From assembly GCA_001599755.1 (NCBI GenBank), contig BCHX01000002.1, positions 2,418,001 to 2,482,000 on the forward strand: 64,000 nucleotides of DNA, in the 5' to 3' direction. The notes beneath the pieces are model-generated. The model did no database searches and was not told the DNA's origin. It saw only the letters and a program-made list of their open reading frames with translations. The position numbers and the translations under genes were made by a program. This DNA is from Gliomastix tumulicola. Taxonomy: Eukaryota; Ascomycota; Sordariomycetes; Hypocreales; Bionectriaceae. Below, in pieces: positions 45,577-55,067 of the stretch. Position 1 is the first letter of the stretch, and each line of letters starts with the position of its first letter.

Positions 45577-46976
45577 TTGCCATCCTCTCGGAGACGCCTT
45601 ATAGCTCAGAACTTGCCTGCTGCGGTGCCAGCCGCTGATACAGCCGTCCCGAATGATCTCCTCGGCCTCGAGGAGGACTGGCGAACCGCCAGCGTGTCGA
45701 AGCGTATCTTTAGTGGCTTCACTGTCGGCGAGGTGAGGGCGCTCGGCGACTTCCTAGACTATGCGGCTCTCTCCGGCCGGCCGCTCCCATCGACGATCAA
45801 GGACTTTGATATCAGCAGTGCAGTGCCACGGCCGTACCGGCCATTTCGGTGGCCGTATCACCAGACCATGTGTACGTCACTCTGTGCCTTGCCAAGCGAG
45901 TTTTGACTTCTCTCTATACTCTCATGATGCGATGAGAGCGGGAAATGATAGCGCGCCCCGACAGCTTTCAAGAAACTCGACAGTGACTTCTGGCTCGAGC
46001 TGGAGAGCACCTATACCGAACGCATCCGTCAGCGCCATAAACTCTACCGAGACAATGGCAATAAAGTCCTCGCCCGACTACCCGGGTCGGAGCTCGCGTG
46101 CAAGGAGGTGATGGAGATGGCCGTGCAGTTCCTATGCACATGGTATCCAGGACAGTTCCAGCTCGTCAACAAAGGAACAGAAAAGATCCTCGTGAATGGC
46201 ATCCTAGGCACGAGGCACAATTTGACGCGCGAGGAGCCGCTGCATATGCTCCTTGATAAATGTGCCTGAGGGCTTTGGCCTGATGCTGCGGGCTGACGAT
46301 GGGAGGTATGTCTTCCGGGCGGGAGTCATCTGCACGGCTCAGGGGTGGAATCTGGGACAGAAGATCGGGAAGCCGTTGGCAGCTATCCATGGGCCGGTGC
46401 CCGACTATCAGGCGAAGATGGATCTCAGTATGGACAGGCATGTGATACTGATTTACCGGCGTAGCATGCAACGTTGAAATCACACACTGACGAGAGGAGT
46501 ACAGGTTCTTCTCTAGGATGGCCACCGACAGTCCGATTCAGCGCGCCGCCTGGGGTCTCGAGGTCGGCCAGCCGATGCACGCCCCCACCAGCAATCCCAC
46601 CTACACGTGCCGGGAGGTTCAAGATGCCGCCCTCACTGAGGCCGACATCAACATACGAGTTGACTGGCAGACCCTCCGCCGGCTCCCGCTGTCTGGCGCG
46701 GTGGTCATCATCGTCAAGGTGCTGTTCGTCCCACTCGCCGAGATCAGGGACGAGCCATATATACCCGATCTGCTGCTCAAGGTGCTGGACGAGGGGAAAG
46801 AAAGTATCATGAGGTACCAGGGGACGTGGCACGTTGAGCATGTCGTGAGACCTACCCTGCAGAGATGGGCGGCGGAACAAAGGAGCCAGTGGTTGGTGTA
46901 GGAGGGATGGGAGGCGCAGACACTGGACGAGTATCCCTTCTTCCCAGGGTGGGAGAGCAAATACAGAGCAGTGTAA
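45577..46976 (+). pseudogene. DUF3445 (heme-dependent oxidative N-demethylase-like), disrupted
   Basis: Coding blocks 45577-45871, 45965-46437 and 46505-46976 fit the fungal DUF3445 family: GDFLDYAALSGRPLP, RPYRPFRWPYHQTM, FKKLDSDFWLELE, PGSELACKEVMEM, IHGPVPDYQAKM, RAAWGLEVGQP and the terminal LDEYPFFPGW. Three lesions are visible: the expected N-terminal membrane anchor is absent (no ATG in this frame), one extra A at 46258-46260 shifts the frame in the middle, and a TAG at 46899-46901 interrupts the last block 25 codons before the ancestral stop at 46974-46976. The second intron (46438-46504) starts with GC rather than GT. Family members act on small amines; this copy is probably inactive. 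Confidence 0.75.
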
Positions 46977-47149
46977 GTATCTCAATCATGAGTATTATGT
47001 AAGGAGACCTGAGTCCGTCCAGATTGAGCCGGGAGGGACGCTGGTCCCTTGGCAACCCCTGTGGAAATAGTGATTTAGTAGTGACCATCCCCCAAGTTCT
47101 GGGCCGTTTTGGGGGCAAGGACCACCCAAAATCTCCAATACTTACAGCA

Positions 47150-47670
47150 CCTGCAAGTTAGATGTGCCATCTGCATGATAGCCAAGGGAAGACCCCCAAG
47201 ACGATCTGCAATGGCGGAGCAAGCCTCGAGACTCGAGTGCTCGGTCTCGCGACCGGAAACCCTTTGCAGGAGGGTGCCTGCCTCCACGGCATCCATAGGT
47301 GGAAGGTCCAAGGCTGTAATGTCGGCATGGTGCGAGTGCGCTGCGAGAGGGTTTCGGCTCGTCAGTATTATCGAGCCGACCCCGTCGATCGGCCAGAAAT
47401 CGAGCAGAATGTCTGGGTCATCCGCGTTGTCAAAGACAATCAACCACTTGGCCAGTGATTGGGACGCTGTGGCGCCAGCGCCCATGGCCTGCACCGGATC
47501 GGCGAGCCATGCCTTGACGATTTCCCTTGCCGCCTCCGGATCGTCCAGAGGGACTTAGGACTTGGTTTGCAGGCCGAGTTTGAGCGCGATGTCTCGATAG
47601 CTGGCAGTCAGTGTCTGTATGCTAGCGCTGTCGACCCAGAAGATGGCATCAAACTTGGCTCGCGGAGCTG
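47150..47670 (-). pseudogene. NB-ARC domain relic
   Basis: Minus-strand frame with KFDAIFWVDSASIQ, KWLIVFDNADDPDILLDFW, GSIILTSRNPLA and RLGGLPLAIMQMA, the post-P-loop part of an NB-ARC ATPase. It aligns along its length with residues about 423-600 of the intact NLR at 33290-29540. An in-frame TAA (47555-47557) splits it; the P-loop, the N-terminal effector and the sensor repeats are missing. A short inverted repeat (CCCCCAA...TTGGGGG, 47089-47115) lies just past its 3' end. It is the remnant of another NLR gene. Confidence 0.75.
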
Positions 47671-48032
47671 GTGCGCCATCGTTGGCAGCGAACAGCGGTT
47701 CTGCCCCTGAAGCAGAGAGGGTCGAATTAGCACCTCTCAATATGTGTGAGTGGCTGTGACGAGGTTCTTCGCTCCCTTGAGCGAGGAAATCCAGTGCGGG
47801 GACATGCCGCTGTATTTCCTTCTGGACTTGTCCCAGTTAGTGGACGCACCCGCTGTAGATACAGGGGCTTTAAGGACTACCCCCCCATTTCAGCGCGACA
47901 AGCCCTAGGACCCCTCTAAATAAGGACGTCTTTGGGTGGCTCACTCACTCGTCACTCGGCTTGGCTCTGCTTCCGATATTCCGCCTTAAGAACCCGTTCG
48001 TCATAATTCACCATCCTATGCGTCCCGTCGTA

Positions 48033-49427
48033 TTATACCAAGGCAAGGGCCGCCAGCATCGCTGCAACCACACCAGCTGCAGCTGCAATCGAAGCCACGA
48101 TACGATCATAGTACTTTAACCAAATTCTCTTTCTCTCCTCTTCCAGCGCCTCTATCTTCTGCCTCAAACCTGGCTTCCTCTCGCTTGTGGCACGCAAGTA
48201 CTCAATCTCGGCCTGGCGGAGTCGCGCATCGACCTCGTCCTGGTGTTTCTTCCAATCGCCGGCATCATTCTGGGCCTTCTCGTACTCCTCTTGCCCTTTA
48301 TTCAGCGCCTCTATGTTCTCTTTGGCCAGTCCCCCGTTCTGGAGCTCCGCTGCTTCTCGCGCCGCTCTCAACTGCTTCTCACAGTCTGCCAACATCTTCT
48401 GGAGACGGGCTTCGTGCTCCTCCCTCTCCCGGGCGAGCCGTCGATCAAGCTCGGCAATCTGTCTGTCGCTCCGTCTCTGGTTCCTGAGCATCTCGTCCTC
48501 GAGCCGCTGCTCCAGGAGTCGAGCTTGCTCGAGGCCGTGGGCTTGTAGCAGTGCCTGTTCCTGCTCCAGGCTGCGGACAACCTCAGCCATCTCCTCGGCA
48601 TGTGCCTCGTACATGGCCTTCAGCTTCGCTTCATGGGCCCGGTCTCTGTCGGCAAGCGTTCTCTCCATTGTCTCCTTAGCCTCGGTCATGGCTTTGTGGA
48701 GTTCACGGTGAAGAGCGACACCCGCGGTGGTGTCGCTGACTTGGAGACCCTTGTCGACGATTTCTTCCTGAACTTGTAGCGTGACTGGCGGAAGGCCTGC
48801 TACCTCCCTTGTTATCGCCAGAGCAGACTCGCGCGTATTGTAGAAACGCATATTCTGGGCGCCCATCTCGCTCATGAACCCCCACATGTCATTTGTGCCC
48901 AGGAGCTGCTGCTCCCTCTTCTCTCCCTTGGCGGTGTCCGGAAGTTCGTCCCAGAAGGTGGTAGCGAGCGCCACGTTGGAGAAGGCTTCGATGCCGCAGA
49001 GGTTCCTCAGCATGTCGAGGTTGCGCATCTGCGTGAAGGTGAACTTCTCATCCTTGATCCGGTGCAGATATATGATGGCCGTGATGCAGAGATTCTGCTG
49101 GTAGTCGTCACTCAGGCGCTGGCAGATTGTCTGCAGGACGGCCCCGTCGCCTTTGTAGCTGTCGTCGAAACCGGGCGTGTCGAGGAAGATTACCTTCCTG
49201 CCGTCAATGACGCATTCGAAGGATTTAGTCTCCTTTGTCTCTGGAAGTAACGCACCATAGTTAGTCAAAAAGAGGACGCTGTCGTGTTGAATGGTTTTCT
49301 TACCGGAAAGTAGATTGTCTCCAACTCGAGGAGCATCATTCCCCTTCAGTCCGGTCGCAAGGCGAATGAAGTTGGACTTGCCAGAGCCCGTCATGCCCAT
49401 CAGGGCGATGAGCGTGGGGGACTTCAT
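48033..49427 (-). CDS. AIG1/IMAP-like GTPase with coiled coil and C-terminal membrane anchor
   Basis: Two exons, 49427-49304 and 49240-48033, joined across a 63-bp intron (GTAAGA ... GACTAAC ... TTCCAG); 1332 nt, 443 residues. The intron is a multiple of three and open, so an unspliced 464-aa reading exists, but splicing restores the expected spacing. G1 is GMTGSGKSN (11-19), G3 is DTPGFDD (62-68), and TTFWDEL occupies the G4 place, lacking the usual Asn/Thr-Lys-x-Asp. A long Glu/Arg/Lys/Gln-rich coiled coil covers about 215-415. The last 22 residues are hydrophobic Ala/Val/Leu, a tail anchor. Related GIMAP proteins of plants and animals sit on intracellular membranes and act in immunity; a similar role here is inference. 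TATA box and a dyad lie upstream. Confidence 0.87.
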   Translation of the reverse strand: MKSPTLIALMGMTGSGKSNFIRLATGLKGNDAPRVGDNLLSGKKTIQHDSVLFLTNYGALLPETKETKSFECVIDGRKVIFLDTPGFDDSYKGDGAVLQTICQRLSDDYQQNLCITAIIYLHRIKDEKFTFTQMRNLDMLRNLCGIEAFSNVALATTFWDELPDTAKGEKREQQLLGTNDMWGFMSEMGAQNMRFYNTRESALAITREVAGLPPVTLQVQEEIVDKGLQVSDTTAGVALHRELHKAMTEAKETMERTLADRDRAHEAKLKAMYEAHAEEMAEVVRSLEQEQALLQAHGLEQARLLEQRLEDEMLRNQRRSDRQIAELDRRLAREREEHEARLQKMLADCEKQLRAAREAAELQNGGLAKENIEALNKGQEEYEKAQNDAGDWKKHQDEVDARLRQAEIEYLRATSERKPGLRQKIEALEEERKRIWLKYYDRIVASIAAAAGVVAAMLAALALV

Positions 49428-49576
49428 GGTTGGCAGTGGCTAGACCATGGGATGGTAGATACTGTGTCTTTCGAACAAATGCGCACTGCAGTTGTTTCTG
49501 GCCGTGCTGGAAGGCTCCAACTGCTTCCGTTCGTTGTTCTGGTCGTGCTCGGGGATGTGTGGGCGGCTGGGTTGCC

Positions 49577-49584
49577 TATTTATA
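49577..49584 (-). promoter_or_regulatory. TATA box of the AIG1-like GTPase gene
   Basis: Read on the minus strand the sequence is TATAAATA, about 150 bp upstream of the ATG at 49427; consensus and spacing fit a core promoter. Confidence 0.55.
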
Positions 49585-49604
49585 GGTCATCCACGGGTAC
49601 ACAG

Positions 49605-49651
49605 CTGCCACTGTCCTTTCTCAAGGGGCCATCATCGGGTCACAGTGGCAG
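49605..49651. repeat. Inverted repeat upstream of the GTPase gene
   Basis: CTGCCACTGT (49605-49614) and its exact reverse complement (49642-49651) are separated by 27 bp, just upstream of the TATA box. It could be a paired site for a dimeric regulator or a small insertion footprint. Confidence 0.7.
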
Positions 49652-49971
49652 TGTTCAATTTTAACAAGAGTCCCGAAAGGCGACGCATGCCAAGCTAGTG
49701 GCTCAGCTCAGCTGCTAACCGGGGCGGACAGATCAACTACGCGCGCCACAGTATACACAGTACACCTTGGCCAGACAGATGTATGGAGTGTGCATGCTAG
49801 ACTTACACCCTTACACCCTTCTACAGTGCATTAGGCAGCCGCACCTACAAGCTGTTTAACGGCTTACAGCAGCCCTCTTAAAAAATCTGCTCGATGTCAC
49901 CATGCTCTTACGCTGATCTTCGATTCATTGATAGCGTCGTTCTATGACAAGGAAACCTGGCAAACGACTAA

Positions 49972-51485
49972 CTATATAGGCAATACATATGCGGGAGACC
50001 ACACAACTGTCACCGTTGAATTGTCTGCTTGTCGTCGCGGTGAGGAAATGAGAGGCTTGGTCACACCACCCCAGACTCCCTCGTGGTCTAGCTGCTTCCC
50101 AATCACCGGGTCAGCTTTTGCGAAGGCCGCATGCGCACGGAGCTGATGGGGGTCTCCTCCTCTCAGTTCTCGGAGACCTGTTATAGCGATCGGCTTGTCA
50201 ATCATCCACAGCCGAAGCGCCACATCGGCAAATGTAGCAAAGAGCCTCTCGAGTTCGTCTTTATCCGCTTCGAGCCCTATCAGCGGCTGGAAATCGGCAT
50301 GAAAGGTCGCGGCAAGGCTTTTGTAGAAGGCCGAGTCTTGGTGTGTCTCAGCTAGAAGCTTGATGGTTTCCACTCTCCAATGGCTGGCTTTCTGGGCATT
50401 CGCGGCTTCCAAATTGTCAGTGTGCTAAGCTTTCAAACCCCCCGGAAGCTCACAATCATAGGGCTAGCTTCATATGCTTACATTCAAACGAGGCGCCGAG
50501 GACACTCAGAAGCTCTCGCTCCGCCGTCTGCTGTAGGAGGAAGAATGGGTTTGCTAAGAATACGCGGCAAAGGCGATCGGCCAGCGCAGTCTTCAGGAGG
50601 AGAAAGGCGATCGGGATGAATTCAGAATGCGCCCTTGTGAAACCGTCGAAGCCTTGCTCGTCTAGAATCAAATCCGCATCGGCAAGGGCCCGCTTGACAT
50701 GTTCCAGGTCGGACAGATGCTCGACCCTCGACTGATCACACCAAGTCAAGAAGTCTCCATCCCAGTATTGCTGCAACATGTGCCGAACATCTGAATCCGA
50801 CATGGAGCTCGAGACGTTGTAGGCGAGGGAAGACAAAGATGCCGATGTCCGGTTGTTGATGATTTCTTCTTGCGAATTGACGATATTATTGAGCCTCTCT
50901 AAGATGTGGTCGAATATGGTGAGTAAATGGTTCGTTCAGAGATCAAACAACTTGGAATAAGTGGAAGGTACCTATTTTCGCGCTGCCTCTCTCGAGCTTC
51001 TGTTGCAGTCTAACCGATTGATGTTCGTGAACTCTCCATTCTGCTTCGAGCTCTCGTTCCATCTCGGACCGTCGAGCCTTGTGTTTTTCCAACAGATCCA
51101 AGAAAGACGACTGTGAGCTATGCCCCCCCTTCCCCTTCTCCTTCTGTGCCGAGACACTCTCCTTTGCATGCGGCTCGGACGACGACATACCCCCCATCTC
51201 CGCTTCAGCATCCTCGTTATACGATGATGCGCGAGAGGAACCTCGGGGAGCAGCTGGGGGGTCTGTAGGACGGCGAGAGAGGTCATTCACGCTTGGATCG
51301 GGCTGAGCCTCTCTCCTGAGGCTATGGACCTCCGTAGAAAACGATCCGGGCTTCGTTTGGGAAGATCGGGGTTCCTGAGTATCCCTCGAGGAGCGTTGAA
51401 TCTGTTTCCGGTGCTTCTCGGGGCGGCGCCCAGATCTAGTCTCCGCAGACCTTGTGAGGTTCATACGATCTGTTCCGAATGGCAT
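49972..51485 (-). CDS. Hypothetical protein, 454 aa, three exons
   Basis: Exons 51485-50972, 50898-50482 and 50405-49972; 1365 nt with agreeing phases. The start could also be the in-frame ATG at 51566. The N-terminal 120 residues are disordered, rich in Ser, Arg, Pro and Glu; a charged helix follows (FLDLLEKHKARRSEMERELE), continuing across the first splice into ERLNNIVNSQEEI, a likely coiled coil. The remainder is helical with hydrophobic stretches (IPIAFLLLKTALADRL) and DVRHMLQQYWDGDFLTW, which I cannot assign. The gene lies next to the AIG1-like GTPase in the same orientation, with the GTPase gene downstream. No enzyme motif is seen; it may be a regulatory or scaffold protein. Confidence 0.62.
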
Positions 51486-52874
51486 GGTGAGGTAAGGCAA
51501 TCCGCAATGGAGCTCGCCATAAAGTGACTCGAGAGTGACTACCTTGGAAGGGTGGGCAGAGCACACCTATTTGTACATAAGTAAGGACCACCGATCTAAC
51601 GATCCTTAGGGAATTATACAGGGACAAAGCATGTAATAGCGCATAAGGCAGCCACTCACAGTGGTATCTATAACGGTACGTGGATTACGTTCATCAAAAC
51701 TCTGTATCAACTGCAACTGATAGGCAGCAGCAAGCCAGATCAATGATTCCGCACCTCTGAATTCACACTGTACGACGAAGCAAGTGCATGGGGGTGCGTC
51801 AGGACGGACTCTCGGATATCATTAGAAGACTAAGGATCGTTCTCAATCCATGCAATGCGAGGGGATCGAATACCTCAGACGAATGGCGAGGAAGTGCGTG
51901 TGGGCCAACGGCAACTTTTACGAGACGAGCGATTGCATTCCGTCCGTCACTGCAGCGCAATATTGCAGGATGGCCAATGAGGTATCTCTGTCAGTCTTGA
52001 TATTACCGAAAGTCGGTGAACATTAATACGATGTGTCATTTATATCGGGTGCATTCAGCTCGCAACTTGCAAGCCACACGCACGCACTTCGCTTCCTCAG
52101 GTAGCTAAGAAGAAGGTACTTCTGCCAGTCTTGACAATACCGAGAATGGTACTTTTGCCACTCTTAATGACGCCGAGGGTCGGTGATTGTATGGACCAAT
52201 AGGATGCAGAACTTATATAGGTGCATGGGTAACCTGCAAGCCACGTGGAGATCACTTCTTCACATGGCCAGTAAGGCAATTCTACTAGTGTAAGGCAACT
52301 CTGCTAGTCTTCTTGATGATACCGAGAGGTGCATAAATTGCATAGACTATTAGGTACATTCAGCTCGTAAAACAGCAAGCCACCTGAATATCTTTGCCTA
52401 GATAAGAATTAAGGCGACCATGGCCGAGCCTCGTATCGTCCTTCCTTGCTTCGGGCCCTGGCCAACGTAACGACTCAAGTAATAGAGGGGGTGTAGTTAA
52501 GCTCATATTGACGGAGTAAGACCAATATTGCATCTTACGCCGTGGTCGCAAGCCAAAGCCTCGGACGTGGGCGCCTCCAACTCAACCCAGGATTCACAGT
52601 CACAGAGGGGACTAGTCGACCTGATCTCAACGAGGGGCGGGTCGAATCCCGTCAGCAAAACAACGCGCAGTGTCATTAGCCACTGCCTAGAAGCTAGCGT
52701 TAGAGGTTCTGCAGGGCGCGGGGAAACTGAATTTGCGTAGGCTATCTCAGACTCGCACTTTTCCATGACCTTTTAAGCCTCCTGCCGTCCCACACCAGCC
52801 GACGAGAATCTCATCATTCACACCTGACTTCCGCGCTCTCCTGCCAGATTCTTTCTCAGCAGTCAGCCGCGATC
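51486..52874. other. Intergenic with degenerate tandem repeats
   Basis: 1.39 kb between divergent genes. A family of three diverged repeats occupies 51980-52385 (separate entry). The last 120 bp before 52875 are pyrimidine-rich and are probably the leader of the Hsp70-like gene. No gene is supported. Confidence 0.5.
51980..52385. repeat. Three imperfect tandem copies of a ~100-130 bp unit
   Basis: Each copy contains TCTGCCAGTCTT-like sequence, then a gap of GA-T-ACCGA, a GTCGGTGA-like piece (lost in the third), then GGTGCATTCAGCTCG or a variant and GCAAGCCAC. Copies start near 51980, 52113 and 52287. The second copy contains an extra internal duplication (ACTTTTGCCACTCTTAATGACGCC). Confidence 0.6.
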
Positions 52875-55067
52875 ATGCCTCCCAGAACCAGACTGATCAT
52901 TGGTGTCGATTATGGGACGACTTATTCCGGTAAAACCTGGCAACCTCCTGCTCTAGACAAAATCCTTTAGGCTAACGCAATCCCCGGATTAGGGATAAGT
53001 TTCGCGATGTCGACTGTAACCGACCCGAAAGACATCACGGACTGGAAACTATATCCAGGGGCCAGCCGTCACCAAGCCGAATACTACTGTAAAGCACCGT
53101 CTTGGGTGGCACTGCCCGAAGAGAACAGCGACGAGGACAGATTCCTCTGGGGCTACGAGGTCGAGCCGCACATGACAACTCGCCAGTGGGTAAAGCTCCT
53201 GCTGGACAGCAAGACCAACGCCAGCAAGTATGACGACCCGAGAGCCATCAACAACGGCCAGGGCGGAGAAGAATCCCAGTTGCCACCCGGCTGGAGGCCC
53301 ATGAGGGTGGTGACGGAGTATCTGCGCGGAATGCGTACCATGCTGTGGGATGGCCTGATCACAAACCTAGGTGAAGCTCAGCTGCAGGCTATGCCTATAG
53401 ATGTCTGGGTTACCGTGCCTGCTGTGTGGTCTGATCATGCCAAACTCCTTACCAAGACTGCGGCGATCAATGCCGGGTTTGCCTCTCGCCCTGGCGATAC
53501 AATCCAGGTCATTGCTGAGCCGGAAGCTGCTGCTCATATCTCTATCCGACTCAAGCTTCACGAGTCAGAGGAGCTCGTAGAGGCGGGTACGGGCCTCTTG
53601 ATTTGCGATGCTGGTGGCGGTACAGTGGTTAGTTTTGTCGCTTGCTTTCCACGAGTGCAAAGCGAGTCGTTGTTGGAGGCTTACTTGATACCTAGGATAT
53701 CACTACCTACAAGGTCGCCAGTACCGAACCCAAGTTGATTCTCGACGAGCTCTGCCCAGGTGCTGGTAAGTTAGTTGCTCATTGAAATCATGTTTTACAC
53801 AAGACCAGGCGGGAAGAGCTCAACTAACACAGCTGACTAGGAGGGAAATGCGGAGGAAGCTTTGTGGATCGAAACTTGCACGACCTGCTGGTGTCCCGAT
53901 TCGGGGACGCCTATCTATCCATCCACGAGGCGGAAAGGGGTCCCGGGAGTGACTTCCTCAACTCGTTCGAACTCAACAAGAGGAGCTTTTCCGCGAATGG
54001 CCGGTCGGACAAGAAAACGGGATTACACTTGTACATGCCGGACGTTCTCCATGACCCAAACTTCTCCGAGAAGTACAAGGAGCATTATTCACTTAGCACC
54101 AAGAGGGTGCTGTTGTCTCACGAGGACTGGAAGGCGGTGTTTGATCCCGTCGTAGATCAAGTCATCAAGTTGGTTCTCGACCAAGTGGAATCGGCCTCCA
54201 AAGTCCACCCAATCCAGACGCTTATCCTTGTGGGTGGCTTCGGGAGTGCTCCATACCTTCAAGAGCGTCTCAGGGATGTATGCAGGGAGAAGAGAATCAG
54301 ATTTACGACTCCAGTATCCGGAGGGCAAGTTTCCCGCCCGTACTCTCTCTCGTGGTTTTAAGGCTCTGCTGACAATAAATTCTAGGTGGTCCGCTGTAAT
54401 GCGTGGCGCTGTTCTTTGTGGGCTCGAAGAAAGCGTTGTTCGTGAAAGGAGATGCCGGAAGCATTATGGACTGTCACTTTCGTCTCGCTTCAACGAGAAG
54501 CACCATGGTCATATCGTCCCCAATGGCCGGTATGGCAAGACATACATCCATCGGTTTAATGGCGGCCTATGGATATCCCGCCTGATGACGTGGAGCTTCC
54601 ACAAGGTAATGTGCCGTCCAATTGAGACTCCGGTCTCTCTGCGAGCTAACATGTTAGCAGGGTCTGATTGTTACTCAGGATACTGAGATCGATGTGAGCT
54701 TCGACAAGTGCGTATGGGTGTCGGATATCGGCGAAACCGAAACATATTCACTGGAGCTCAGTGCCTCCGGAGAAGACGAGGCGCCAGAGGTTTTCAATGA
54801 CAAAAGTATGTCGATAGCAAATCATATGAGCAAAGATGCTAGGCTAACACCCAAGGGATAGCGGTTGAGAGTGTGGGAGAGATCAAGTACAGCCTCAGGA
54901 AAGTCAAATGGGCCTCCCAATCAACGCTTACGGCCCCCAATGGCAAGAAGTATTATAAGCTCTCTCTTGTTTGCCGACTCCGCTTGGCTGATAAGGCTGG
55001 GCATATGACTATGAAGATTTTGCATGGAGAGGATGAGATGGGTGAAGGGGAGCTGGAGTTGTCCTGA
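52875..55067 (+). CDS. Hsp70/HSPA12-like actin-fold ATPase, 604 aa
   Basis: Seven exons: 52875-52929, 52993-53627, 53696-53765, 53841-54324, 54386-54605, 54661-54805, 54862-55067; 1815 nt with consistent phases. The phosphate-1 loop is GVDYGTTYSG, the phosphate-2 loop is ICDAGGGTVDITTY (interrupted by an intron), and the adenosine motif is LVGGFGSAPYLQERL. These are the three Hsp70/actin signatures, but the substrate-binding domain is short and unlike canonical Hsp70, as in HSPA12-type proteins, which are expanded in filamentous fungi and found with allorecognition genes. It should bind and hydrolyse ATP in the cytosol; partners are unknown. Intron 54325-54385 has a GC donor. Codon use is like the neighbours. 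Confidence 0.88.

Larger units (their letters stand above)
49428..49971. other. Promoter region of the GTPase gene; rest empty
   Basis: 544 bp between the GTPase start and the 3' end of the next minus-strand gene. It holds a TATA box (49577-49584) and a 10-bp inverted repeat (49605-49651), listed separately. No open frame is supported in 49660-49971. Confidence 0.5.

Noticed and set aside
48187..48711. Ser/Leu-rich ORFs on the plus strand
   Set aside because: Antisense shadows of the GTPase coiled-coil region.
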